A stretch of 64,000 nucleotides of DNA, taken from Massilia antarctica. Lineage in GTDB: Bacteria > Pseudomonadota > Gammaproteobacteria > Burkholderiales > Burkholderiaceae_D. A program made the position numbers and the translations under genes. Positions 17,370 to 25,636 of this stretch are shown one piece after another. Numbering within the stretch: the stretch's first letter is position 1; every line of letters begins with the position of its first letter. Under the pieces are notes generated by a model. It saw only the letters and a list, made by a program, of their open reading frames with translations, searched no databases and was not told the origin of the DNA. The DNA lies in assembly GCF_015689335.1 (NCBI RefSeq), contig NZ_CP065053.1:124001-188000 (forward strand). Direction: 5' to 3'.

Positions 17370-17389
17370 TCGCCGACAGCGCCTGACAT

Positions 17390-17425
17390 CCCCGGCCAGC
17401 CCCTGGCTGGCTGGGGAGTTTCATC
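17390..17425 (+). terminator. Hairpin terminator after fliC1
   Basis: Ten-base arms CCCCGGCCAG (17390-17399) and CTGGCTGGGG (17407-17416) pair with one G-T; the loop has 7 bases. The tail AGTTTCATCT is only weakly T-rich. The same hairpin follows fliC2. Confidence 0.7.
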
Positions 17426-17534
17426 TCCGCAGTAAGAACTTGCCTTTCACGCATACAGCCGCACGCCCTGCCCGGCGCTGCCCGGCGCTGTTCTCCCCCG
17501 CCTTTTCCCGCCTCTCCAAATAGTTCTTTTTTGC

Positions 17535-17589
17535 CCTCAAGTCTGGGCCAATCTTGTCGTCTGGCGCCCTGCCTGCGAGCGCCTTGAGG
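17535..17589. promoter_or_regulatory. Conserved inverted repeat upstream of fliC2
   Basis: CCTCAAG (17535-17541) and CTTGAGG (17583-17589), 41 bases apart, preceded by a T-tract and followed by an A-rich run (CCAAAATAAAAAATA) ahead of the sigma28 promoter. Same arrangement as for the other two flagellin genes. Confidence 0.55.
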
Positions 17590-17622
17590 CCCAAAATAAA
17601 AAATATACATGCCTCAATTCAC

Positions 17623-17649
17623 TAAACTTTCCGGAAGGTAACCCGTTAT
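17623..17649 (+). promoter_or_regulatory. Sigma28 (FliA) promoter of fliC2
   Basis: TAAACTTT, 11 bases, CCCGTTAT: the fliC1 promoter with two changes in the -10 box. The spacer CCGGAAGGTAA is the same as in fliC1, showing that the promoter was duplicated with the gene. Confidence 0.78.
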
Positions 17650-17748
17650 ATATAAGGACTGCGGTGTGATTGTCCCGGACCGAAGGGGCAGACCAAAGCG
17701 AAGGCAAGTTGCCAACATGAATAAGTAGTATCTGCAAGGAGTAATACC

Positions 17749-19191
17749 ATGAGCGTCATCAACACCAACACCGCGTCGCTGAATGCACAACGTAACCTGA
17801 GCACTTCCGCTTCCGCACTGTCGACCTCGCTCCAACGCCTGTCGTCCGGCTTGCGCATTAACAGCGCCAAGGACGATGCCGCCGGCCTGGCCATCTCGGA
17901 GCGCTTCACGTCCCAGATCCGCGGTCTGGATCAGGCCAAACGCAATGCCAACGACGGTGTGTCGATGTTGCAAACGGCCGAAGGTTCGTTGCAATCGACC
18001 GGTAACATCCTGCAGCGTGTGCGTGAACTGTCGGTTCAGTCCTCGAATGCCACCAACTCCGCCGGCGACCGCAAGGCGATCCAGGCCGAGGTTGGCCAGC
18101 TGTTGTCGGAAGCGGACCGTATCGCCCAGACTTCGGAATTCAACGGCTTGAAACTGCTCGACGGCAGCTTCGGTACCGCCACCTTCCAAGTTGGCGCCAA
18201 CGCCGGCCAGACCATCCAGGCCACCACCGCGAACTTCCGTACCAACAACTACGGCAACAACGAAGCCTCGACCGCGGCCCCGACCACCCTGGCCACCACC
18301 GGCACCGCCTACACCGCCGGCAGCTTCGCCCTGCAAGGCCTGGCTACCTCGAACATCGCCGTCACCGCCACCGATACCGCCCAGTCGCTCGCCTCGACCA
18401 TCAACGGCGCCACCGCCAACACCGGTGTCACGGCCGAGGCCAAAACCGAAGAAGCGCTGACCCTGACCGCCGGCGGCGTGTATTCGCTCGGCGTCACGTC
18501 TGACAACAGCACCGCCGCCAACGTCACCTTCACCGTCGGCGCCGCGCTCAACGCTTCCGGCCTGGCGTCGGCTGTCAGCTCCTTTAACGATGTCTCGTCC
18601 AAGACCGGCGTTACCGCCAAGCTGAACAGCACCAACGATGGCCTGGTCCTGACCAATGCGGCCGGCAACAACATCACCCTGGCCAACAACAGCGCGTCGG
18701 CATCGGTCACGGCGGGAGCGATCAGCGCGGCCGGCACCGTCGGCACCACCGCCGCCGTCGCCACCGGCACCACCTCGACCTCGATGGGTTATGTGTCGAT
18801 GAACTCGGACAAGGGTTTCTCGGTCGGCAGCAGCGGTTCGACCGCGATTGCCGCCGGCACCGCCGCCTCGCTCAATACCGTTTCCGGTATCGACGTGTCG
18901 ACCGCCAAGGGCGCATCGAACGCACTCAAGGTGCTGGACTCGGCCCTGGCCAACGTCAACAGCCAGCGCGCTTCCTTCGGCGCACTGCAGTCGCGCTTTG
19001 AAACGGCTGTCACCAACCTCGAATCGACCTCCGAAAACCTGTCTGCCTCGCGCAGCCGGATCCAGGATACCGACTTCGCTTCGGAAACAGCCAAACTGAC
19101 GCGCGGCCAGATCCTCCAGCAGGCAGGTACCGCCATGCTGGCCCAGGCTAACTCGCTGCCGAATGGCGTGTTGTCCCTGCTGCGCGGTTAA
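17749..19191 (+). CDS. fliC: Flagellin 2 (protein identical to flagellin 1)
   Basis: Second copy of the 480-residue flagellin. The translated protein is the same as flagellin 1 throughout. The differences I see are synonymous third-position changes (for example GAA/GAG in the ISERF segment and CTC/TCC-type changes in the centre). The leader from the sigma28 promoter to the start codon is also almost unchanged, and so are the first 75 bases after the stop, so the duplicated unit is about 1.82 kb. Identical copies can raise filament-subunit dosage or serve as a donor for gene conversion. Confidence 0.98.
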   Translation: MSVINTNTASLNAQRNLSTSASALSTSLQRLSSGLRINSAKDDAAGLAISERFTSQIRGLDQAKRNANDGVSMLQTAEGSLQSTGNILQRVRELSVQSSNATNSAGDRKAIQAEVGQLLSEADRIAQTSEFNGLKLLDGSFGTATFQVGANAGQTIQATTANFRTNNYGNNEASTAAPTTLATTGTAYTAGSFALQGLATSNIAVTATDTAQSLASTINGATANTGVTAEAKTEEALTLTAGGVYSLGVTSDNSTAANVTFTVGAALNASGLASAVSSFNDVSSKTGVTAKLNSTNDGLVLTNAAGNNITLANNSASASVTAGAISAAGTVGTTAAVATGTTSTSMGYVSMNSDKGFSVGSSGSTAIAAGTAASLNTVSGIDVSTAKGASNALKVLDSALANVNSQRASFGALQSRFETAVTNLESTSENLSASRSRIQDTDFASETAKLTRGQILQQAGTAMLAQANSLPNGVLSLLRG

Positions 19192-19211
19192 TCGCCGACA
19201 GCGCCTGACAT

Positions 19212-19238
19212 CCCCGGCCAGCCCCTGGCTGGCTGGGG
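19212..19238 (+). terminator. Hairpin terminator after fliC2
   Basis: Same 10-base-arm hairpin as after fliC1: CCCCGGCCAG (19212-19221) and CTGGCTGGGG (19229-19238). No strong T-run follows. Confidence 0.68.
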
Positions 19239-19351
19239 AATGTCATCTCCGCAGTAAGAACTTGCCTTACATGCAATAGAACCGCGCTACTCAGGCCGCG
19301 CATCGCTTCCCTGGCCCCCGTTCCCGCGGCGCCAAATAGTTTTTTTATTGC

Positions 19352-19406
19352 CCTCAAGTTTGGCCGATTGCTGTCGTCTGGCGCCGCCTCCACGCGCGCC
19401 TTGAGG
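19352..19406. promoter_or_regulatory. Conserved inverted repeat upstream of fliC3
   Basis: CCTCAAG (19352-19358) and CTTGAGG (19400-19406), again 41 bases apart, with a T-tract before and AAAAATAAAAAATA after. The bases between the arms differ from the fliC1 copy, so arms and spacing look selected. Confidence 0.58.
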
Positions 19407-19439
19407 CCAAAAATAAAAAATACTCACCCGAAATCCCCC

Positions 19440-19466
19440 TAAACTTTCCACGTCGCAATCCGTTAC
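19440..19466 (+). promoter_or_regulatory. Sigma28 (FliA) promoter of fliC3
   Basis: TAAACTTT, 11 bases (CCACGTCGCAA), TCCGTTAC. Both boxes match fliC1 exactly while the spacer is largely different, which is good comparative support for the box assignment. The first 30 bases of the leader after the -10 are also conserved. Confidence 0.82.
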
Positions 19467-19566
19467 ATATAAGGACTGCGGTGTGATTGTCCCGGCACAA
19501 AGGGGCACACCAAGGCAAACGGCACGGAGCCAACATGCATAAATAGTATCTGCAAGGAGTCATACC

Positions 19567-21009
19567 ATGAGCGTCATCAATACCAACATCTCGTCCCTGA
19601 ATGCACAACGCAACCTGAGCACCTCGGCATCTGCCCTGTCGACCTCGCTCCAACGCCTGTCCTCCGGCTTGCGTATCAACAGTGCAAAAGACGATGCGGC
19701 TGGCCTGGCAATTTCTGAACGCTTCACGTCGCAAATCCGCGGCCTGGATCAAGCCAAGCGCAATGCCAACGATGGTGTATCGATGCTGCAAACGGCTGAA
19801 GGCTCCCTGCAATCGACCGGCAACATCCTGCAGCGCGTGCGTGAACTGGCTGTCCAGTCCTCGAACGCCACCAACTCCGCCGGCGATCGCAAGGCGATCC
19901 AGGCTGAAGTCGGCCAGCTGCTGTCGGAAGCGGACCGCATCGCCCAGACTTCCGAATTCAATGGCTTGAAACTGCTCGACGGCAGCTTCGGCACCGCCAC
20001 CTTCCAGGTCGGCGCCAACGCCGGCCAGAGCATCCAGGCCACCACCGCGAACTTCCGTACCAATAACTACGGCAACAACGAAGCCTCGACCGCGGCCCCG
20101 ACCACCCTGGCCACCACCGGCACCGCCTACACCGCCGGCAGCTTCGCCCTGCAAGGCCTGGCCACCTCGAACATCGCCGTCACCGCCACCGACACCGCCC
20201 AGTCGCTGGCCTCGACCATCAACGGCGCCACCGCCAACACCGGCGTGACCGCCTCGGCCAAAACCGAGGAAGCGCTGACCCTGACCGCCGGCGGCGTGTA
20301 TTCGCTCGCCGTCACGTCCGACAACAGCACCGCCGCCAACGTCACCTTCACCGTCGGCGCCGCGCTCAACGCTTCCGGCCTGGCGTCGGCCGTCAGCTCC
20401 TTTAACGATGTCTCGTCCAAGACCGGCGTCACCGCCAAGATGAACAGCACCAACGATGGCCTGATCCTGACCAATTCGGCCGGCAACAACATTACCCTGG
20501 CCAACAACAGCGCGTCGGCATCGGTCACGGCGGGGGCGATTAATTCGGCCGGCACCGTCGGCACCACCGCCGCCGTCGCCACCGGCACCACCTCGACCTC
20601 GATGGGTTATGTGTCGATGAACTCGGACAAGGGTTTCTCGGTCGGCAGCAGCGGTTCGACCGCGATTGCCGCCGGCACCGCCGCCTCGCTCAATACCGTT
20701 TCCGGTATCGACGTCTCGACCGCCAAGGGCGCATCGGACGCACTCAAGGTGCTCGATTCGGCCCTGGCCAACGTCAACAGCCAGCGCGCTTCCTTCGGCG
20801 CCCTGCAGTCACGCTTTGAAACGGCCGTCACCAACCTCGAATCGACGTCGGAAAACCTGTCTGCCTCGCGCAGCCGGATCCAGGATACGGACTTCGCTTC
20901 GGAAACCGCGAAACTGACCCGCGGCCAGATTCTGCAACAGGCAGGTACGGCAATGTTGGCCCAGGCCAACTCCCTGCCGAACGGTGTGTTGTCCCTGCTG
21001 CGCGGCTGA
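19567..21009 (+). CDS. fliC: Flagellin 3
   Basis: Third 480-residue flagellin, differing from copies 1 and 2 by about ten residues: NISSLN for NTASLN, LAVQSS for LSVQSS, GQSIQ for GQTIQ, TASAKTEE for TAEAKTEE, YSLAVTS, AKMNS, LILTNSAG, INSAG and ASDALK. At DNA level the first 400 bases carry many synonymous differences from fliC1, while the central region is far more alike, a mosaic pattern suggesting gene conversion. It has its own promoter and terminator. The flaG-fliD genes follow directly, which marks it as the copy next to the ancestral operon position. Confidence 0.98.
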   Translation: MSVINTNISSLNAQRNLSTSASALSTSLQRLSSGLRINSAKDDAAGLAISERFTSQIRGLDQAKRNANDGVSMLQTAEGSLQSTGNILQRVRELAVQSSNATNSAGDRKAIQAEVGQLLSEADRIAQTSEFNGLKLLDGSFGTATFQVGANAGQSIQATTANFRTNNYGNNEASTAAPTTLATTGTAYTAGSFALQGLATSNIAVTATDTAQSLASTINGATANTGVTASAKTEEALTLTAGGVYSLAVTSDNSTAANVTFTVGAALNASGLASAVSSFNDVSSKTGVTAKMNSTNDGLILTNSAGNNITLANNSASASVTAGAINSAGTVGTTAAVATGTTSTSMGYVSMNSDKGFSVGSSGSTAIAAGTAASLNTVSGIDVSTAKGASDALKVLDSALANVNSQRASFGALQSRFETAVTNLESTSENLSASRSRIQDTDFASETAKLTRGQILQQAGTAMLAQANSLPNGVLSLLRG

Positions 21010-21030
21010 TCCGCCCCGCTTGGTCGCCCT

Positions 21031-21062
21031 CCCCGGCCGCTGTTCAGGCGCCGGGGAATTTT
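21031..21062 (+). terminator. Hairpin terminator after fliC3
   Basis: CCCCGGC (21031-21037) and GCCGGGG (21050-21056), loop 12 bases, followed by AATTTT. It lies just ahead of flaG, so flaG may depend on read-through. Confidence 0.65.
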
Positions 21063-21080
21063 CGTTAAAGGAAACAGGTC

Positions 21081-21446
21081 ATGGAACTTCGCCCCTTAGA
21101 CAACGCGCCAGCGGCGCCTCCGTTGCGCCCGGCCGCGCCCGAGAGCGCGTCCGCCAGCGCCAGGACGGCGGGCGCCGCCGCCAGCGGCAAGACCGGGGCC
21201 GTCAAAGAGGCGGCCGAGCCCGATCCCAGGGAAGTGAGCAAGGTGGTCGGCGAGATCAACCTGGCCATGCAAGCCATGTCGCGCAATATCGAGTTTTCAA
21301 TCGATACCGACAGCCAGCGCACGGTGGTGAAGATCATCGACCAGACCACCAAGGAAGTGATCCGCCAGATGCCGACCGCCGAAGCGCTCGAAATCGGCAA
21401 GGCGCTGGAAAAAGTGCAGGGCTTGCTCATCAGACAGACCGCGTAA
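21081..21446 (+). CDS. flaG: FlaG-family flagellar protein
   Basis: A 121-residue protein. The first 50 residues are Ala/Pro-rich and disordered-looking. The FlaG domain follows: VVGEINLAMQAMSRNIEFSI, then TVVKIIDQTTKEVIRQMPTA and LEIGKALEKVQGLLI. FlaG is found beside fliD in many polar and lateral flagellar systems and affects filament length; its mechanism is not settled. It lies 71 bases after fliC3, beyond a terminator-like hairpin. Confidence 0.92.
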   Translation: MELRPLDNAPAAPPLRPAAPESASASARTAGAAASGKTGAVKEAAEPDPREVSKVVGEINLAMQAMSRNIEFSIDTDSQRTVVKIIDQTTKEVIRQMPTAEALEIGKALEKVQGLLIRQTA

Positions 21447-21491
21447 AGCGCAAAATCGGGCATAAACCGAACAAGCGGCGGATTACCCCTC

Positions 21492-21518
21492 TAAAGTCTG
21501 GATAGAAGATGCCGTTAA
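21492..21518 (+). promoter_or_regulatory. Sigma28 (FliA) promoter of the fliD operon
   Basis: TAAAGTCT, 11 bases (GGATAGAAGAT), GCCGTTAA, a near-perfect FliA promoter 34 bases before the fliD GTG start. It shows that GCCGTTAA serves as a -10 box in this genome and supports the fliC promoter calls. Confidence 0.85.
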
Positions 21519-21552
21519 CTTAGTATATTCATGCTTTTACCAGGAGGCGTTC

Positions 21553-23562
21553 GTGGCCATTTCTTCCGTCAGTTCAGGCGGCTCTATCGACGTCAACGAC
21601 ATCGTCAACAAGTTGATGATGGCGGAGAGCCGGCCTTTCGTCGCCATGCAGGACAAGGAAAAGGCGTACGCCGCCAAATTGTCCGCATATGGCACCCTGA
21701 GCGGAGCATTGGGCTCATTCCAGAGCGCCGTCAGCGGCCTGGCCGACCCGACCAAGTTCAAGACCGTGGGCGCCAGTTCGACCGAATCGAGCGTGCTCAC
21801 CGCGACCGCCGGCAAGGATACCGTCAAGGGCAGCTACGCCGTCAACGTGACCCAGCTGTCGCAGGCGCAGACCCTGACCTCGGCCGGCCAGGCCAGCACC
21901 ACCGCCCTGATCGGCAGCGGCGCGGCCACCACCCTCACCTTCGAATTCGGCAGCATCACCGGCGGCACCCTGGCCAATGGCGCCTACACCGGCGCCGCCT
22001 TCGACCAGGACGCCACGCGCTCGGCGCGCACCGTCACCATCGATTCGAGCAACAATTCGCTGCAAGGGATCCGCGACGCCATCAACAAGGCCAACGTGGG
22101 CGTGACCGCGACCATCATTTCGGACGGCGGCGCCAACCCCAACCGCCTGGTGCTGACCTCGGCCCAGACCGGCGAAACGTCGGCCATGCGCATTGGCGTC
22201 TCGGGCGACCCCGCCCTCGACAGCCTGCTCGGCTACAGCGCCGACGGCACCCAGAACATGCTGCAGAACAGCACGGCGCAAAATGCCAAGCTGACCATCA
22301 ACGGCGTCGCCATCAGCAGCCCCAGCAACAATGTCTCGGAAGCGATCCAGGGCGTGACCATCAGCGCCCTCAAGATCGGCACCAGCACGGTCGGCATCAC
22401 CAGCGACAGCACCGGCGCCAAGTCGGCGATCAACGCCTTCATCAAGTCCTACAATGACTTGAACAGCACCATCGCCGGCCTGACCACGGCGCCCAAGGCC
22501 AGCGAAGGCAAGGGCGCCGGCGTGCTGCTGGGCGACTCCACCACGCGCAACCTGCAATCGAGCCTGCGCAAGATGTTCTTTACGCCAGTGCCGGGCATGG
22601 ATGGCGATATCAGCAGCCTGAGCCAACTGGGCGTATCGTTCCAGCCGGACGGCTCGCTCAAGCTCGACAATACCAAACTGCAGAAAGCCATCGATACCAA
22701 CCTGGACGACGTCTCCAAGCTGCTCAGCACGGTCGGCTCGACCAGCGACAGCCTGGTCAGCTTCGTCAGTTCCACCAGCAACAGCTCGGTCGGTACCAAG
22801 AACCTGACGATCACCCAGATGGCGACCCAGGGCAGCGCCACCGGCAGCACCGCCGCCGGCACCAGCATCACCAAGGACGTCAACGACCAGTTGTCCCTGA
22901 CCATCAACGGGGTGACCTCGACCGCGACCCTGCTGGCCGGTAACTACACGGCGGCCAGCCTGGCCAGCCATGTACAGTCGATCATCAACGGCGCGGTCGG
23001 CGCGACGGGCGCCAGCGCCACCAGCGGCACCGGAGTGACGGTCAAGAACGATAGCGGGATTTTCACGATCACCTCGAACAAATACGGGGCGAGCTCGAAA
23101 ATCAGCCTGAGCGGCTCGGCCGCGGCCGGCCTGCTGGGCACCCCGACCGTGGTCGATGGACTCGACGTGGCCGGCACCATCGGCGGCGCGCTCGCCACCG
23201 GCAGCGGCCAGACCCTGACCGGCGACGCCGGCTCGGCCAGTTCCGGCATCCAGGTCAAAGTGAGCGGCGGCGTCATCGGCGAGCGCGGGAGCGTGAATGT
23301 CTCGAAAGGGGTAGGCGCGCAATTTACCGAACTGATCGACAGTTTTCTCAGCGCCAAGGGCACCATTCCCGGCAAGAACGCCGGCATCAATGCCAGCCTG
23401 GCCGATATCGCCAAACAGCGCGCGGCCCTCAATGTGCGCCTGACCCAGACTGAAAAAGACTTGCGCAGGCAATATTCGACGCTCGACGTGACGCTCTCGG
23501 GCATGAGTACGACGAGTAACTTCCTGGCGCAGCAGCTCGCCTCCCTTGGCACCATTCGATAG
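21553..23562 (+). CDS. fliD: Flagellar filament cap protein (hook-associated protein 2)
   Basis: A 669-residue cap protein that sits at the filament tip and guides flagellin folding. It starts with GTG 21553, six bases after a perfect AGGAGG (21542-21547). The N-terminal domain begins MAISSVSSGGSIDVNDIVNK, and the C-terminal helical domain ends in RQYSTLDVTLSGMSTTSNFL. Between them is a long Ser/Thr/Gly-rich centre, about 200 residues longer than the enterobacterial protein (about 470), suggesting extra surface domains. It is the first gene after a sigma28 promoter, followed by its chaperone-related genes fliS and fliT. Confidence 0.96.
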   Translation: MAISSVSSGGSIDVNDIVNKLMMAESRPFVAMQDKEKAYAAKLSAYGTLSGALGSFQSAVSGLADPTKFKTVGASSTESSVLTATAGKDTVKGSYAVNVTQLSQAQTLTSAGQASTTALIGSGAATTLTFEFGSITGGTLANGAYTGAAFDQDATRSARTVTIDSSNNSLQGIRDAINKANVGVTATIISDGGANPNRLVLTSAQTGETSAMRIGVSGDPALDSLLGYSADGTQNMLQNSTAQNAKLTINGVAISSPSNNVSEAIQGVTISALKIGTSTVGITSDSTGAKSAINAFIKSYNDLNSTIAGLTTAPKASEGKGAGVLLGDSTTRNLQSSLRKMFFTPVPGMDGDISSLSQLGVSFQPDGSLKLDNTKLQKAIDTNLDDVSKLLSTVGSTSDSLVSFVSSTSNSSVGTKNLTITQMATQGSATGSTAAGTSITKDVNDQLSLTINGVTSTATLLAGNYTAASLASHVQSIINGAVGATGASATSGTGVTVKNDSGIFTITSNKYGASSKISLSGSAAAGLLGTPTVVDGLDVAGTIGGALATGSGQTLTGDAGSASSGIQVKVSGGVIGERGSVNVSKGVGAQFTELIDSFLSAKGTIPGKNAGINASLADIAKQRAALNVRLTQTEKDLRRQYSTLDVTLSGMSTTSNFLAQQLASLGTIR

Positions 23563-23588
23563 CATACGACAGAAAGAGGACATCAATT

Positions 23589-24038
23589 ATGTTTGGATCT
23601 TCCAACAGGGGCGCGAGCAGCTACGCCAAGGTCGGCCTGGAAACCAGTGTGGTGGCGGCCTCCCCGCACAAGCTGATCGTCATGCTGTTCGACGGCGCGC
23701 TGGTGGCGGTACTCAGCGGCCTGATGCACATGAGGTCGGGCAATATCCCGGAAAAAGGCAAGGCGATCTCGAAAGCCATCCAGATCATCGACAATGGCTT
23801 GCGCGCCAGCCTCGACAAGAAAGCCGGGGGCCAGATCGCGGAAAACCTCGATTCGCTGTACGAATACATGAGCGCGCGCCTGCTCGCCGCGAACCTGAAG
23901 AACGATACCGACATCATGGTCGAGATCCAGGGTTTGCTGACCGAACTGCGCGAAACCTGGAACGCCATCGGTGCGGCCCCGACCGCCATTCCCGCCGACG
24001 TGGCGCCGGTGCGCATTTCCAACCTTGTGAGTGCCTGA
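23589..24038 (+). CDS. fliS: Flagellin export chaperone
   Basis: A 149-residue four-helix-bundle protein that binds the C-terminus of flagellin in the cytoplasm and prevents early polymerisation. It begins MFGSSNRGASSYAKVGLETS and has the signature SPHKLIVMLFDGAL. It lies 26 bases after fliD and 3 bases before fliT, in the usual fliD-fliS-fliT order. Confidence 0.96.
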   Translation: MFGSSNRGASSYAKVGLETSVVAASPHKLIVMLFDGALVAVLSGLMHMRSGNIPEKGKAISKAIQIIDNGLRASLDKKAGGQIAENLDSLYEYMSARLLAANLKNDTDIMVEIQGLLTELRETWNAIGAAPTAIPADVAPVRISNLVSA

Positions 24039-24041
24039 ACC

Positions 24042-24374
24042 ATGACCATGACCAACGATGACGTGCTGTCGACCTACGAAGCGATGCTGGCCTTGTCGGC
24101 CAAAATGGTCAGCGCCGCCGAATGCGGCCAGTGGGATGAACTGAGCCTGCTCGAAAAGCGGGTCGGCGCGCATGTCGCGGCCCTGCAAGCGAATGACGAG
24201 CAAGTGCTGCTCGAAGGCGCCAGCCGGGTCAAGAAAGTGGCCATCATCAAGCAGTTGCTGGCGTACGACCGTACCATCCGCGACCTGACCACCCCGTGGA
24301 TGGCGCAACTGTCGCAACTGATCAACAGCAGCGGCGCCTCGCGCCGGCTGAATAACGCCTACGGCGGCGTCTAG
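24042..24374 (+). CDS. fliT: FliT-like flagellar chaperone
   Basis: A short, mostly helical 110-residue protein in the fliT position. In enterobacteria FliT is the FliD export chaperone and an inhibitor of FlhDC. The sequence match is to the general FliT pattern (LLEKRVGAHVAALQANDEQV, then AIIKQLLAYDRTIRDLTTPW), and gene order carries much of the assignment. Confidence 0.85.
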   Translation: MTMTNDDVLSTYEAMLALSAKMVSAAECGQWDELSLLEKRVGAHVAALQANDEQVLLEGASRVKKVAIIKQLLAYDRTIRDLTTPWMAQLSQLINSSGASRRLNNAYGGV

Positions 24375-24385
24375 TCGCGCTCGCG

Positions 24386-25636
24386 ATGCTCGCGCGCACG
24401 GACGGCCCGGGGGTGTCGGCGGTCGGCAAGGTCGACCCGGCCCGCCCCGCGCCCGGAGTCGGCGACAGCCGCCAGGATGCGCTCGCGCGCGCGCTGTCGA
24501 CCCAGCTCGGCCAGTCGATGCGGGTCGCGGTCCTGTCGAAATTCAACGATGGCAGCTTCCTGGTCAGGGTGGCGGGCGAACAGGCCCGCATGAGCCTGCC
24601 CCAGGGCGCCGAAGCCGGCACCGAGATGCCGATGACCCTGATTGCGGTCAGTCCCCGTCCCCAGTTCCGCCTCGATACCCAGCCGGGCAGCGCCCCGGGC
24701 TTGCCGCCCGGCCCCGCCCAAGCGCCCTTGCCCGGCGCCGCCGGCCAGCCCCTGCCGACCGGCGCCACACCCGAACGCGCACCGCTCCAGGCGCCCGCGC
24801 TGGCGCAAGCGTTGGCGCAGCCGCAGGAAGGCCAGGGCGCCGGCGCGGCCAAGCTGACCGGGCGCGCCACCAGCCTGGCCGCCACCCTGCTCGGCAAGTC
24901 GCCCCTGACCGCCAGCGCCGACCTGCCCGCGCTCGATGCGAACACCCGGCCCGCCACCCTCAGCAGCACCGGACAATTGCTCGCGCGCATACTCGACATC
25001 GGCCATCCCGACCCCGGCAAGCCGGCCGCGATCGCCGGCGCCACGCCCCTGATCGACCCGAAGCACGGCGCGCCCGACACCGCCGCCCTGGCGCACAAGC
25101 TGGAACAGACGATCAGCCGCAGCGGCGTGTTCTACGAATCGCACGTGGCCGAATGGGCCGACGGCAAGCGTCCCCTGAGCGAACTGCAGCGCGAACCGCA
25201 GATGCAGCAAGCCATGGCCACACCCGGCGGCGGCAGCCGTCCGGCCGCGGCCGAACTGGCCAGCGCCCAGCTGATCAACCTGCAACTGACGACCCAGGAA
25301 CAGGCGCGCGTGACCTGGCAAGGCCAGCTGGCGCCGGGCCAGGAGTTGCAATGGGAAATCCATAAAGATGCGCCGGAGCAGCGCGGACGCGGTACTGACG
25401 AGCCCAGCGCGCCCGTATGGAAGAGCGGCATGCGCCTGCGCTTTCCGCTGCTGGGAGAAATTGAAGCGAACATCGTCACCACGGGCGAGCGGGTCCACAT
25501 CGAGTTGCGCACCGCCAGCCAGGGCACGGGCGACGCCTTGCGCGCGCGCGCGGGCGAGCTGACCTCGGCGCTGGACGTGTCCGGCACGGCGCTGGCCTCG
25601 CTGATCATCCGCACCCCCGAGGCTGGCAATGGCTGA
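24386..25636 (+). CDS. FliK-like hook-length-control domain protein (second copy)
   Basis: A 416-residue protein with a Pro/Ala/Gln-rich, low-complexity middle and a C-terminal domain (LTTQEQARVTWQGQLAPGQE, then FPLLGEIEANIVTTGERVHI, LRARAGELTSALDVSG) resembling the FliK C-terminal domain that binds FlhB. A bona fide fliK lies at 37627 in this window, so this is a second family member. It overlaps by 8 bases with a gene for an isolated FlhB C-terminal domain, and the pair is found next to fliT in several beta- and gammaproteobacteria. Role unproven. Confidence 0.75.
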   Translation: MLARTDGPGVSAVGKVDPARPAPGVGDSRQDALARALSTQLGQSMRVAVLSKFNDGSFLVRVAGEQARMSLPQGAEAGTEMPMTLIAVSPRPQFRLDTQPGSAPGLPPGPAQAPLPGAAGQPLPTGATPERAPLQAPALAQALAQPQEGQGAGAAKLTGRATSLAATLLGKSPLTASADLPALDANTRPATLSSTGQLLARILDIGHPDPGKPAAIAGATPLIDPKHGAPDTAALAHKLEQTISRSGVFYESHVAEWADGKRPLSELQREPQMQQAMATPGGGSRPAAAELASAQLINLQLTTQEQARVTWQGQLAPGQELQWEIHKDAPEQRGRGTDEPSAPVWKSGMRLRFPLLGEIEANIVTTGERVHIELRTASQGTGDALRARAGELTSALDVSGTALASLIIRTPEAGNG

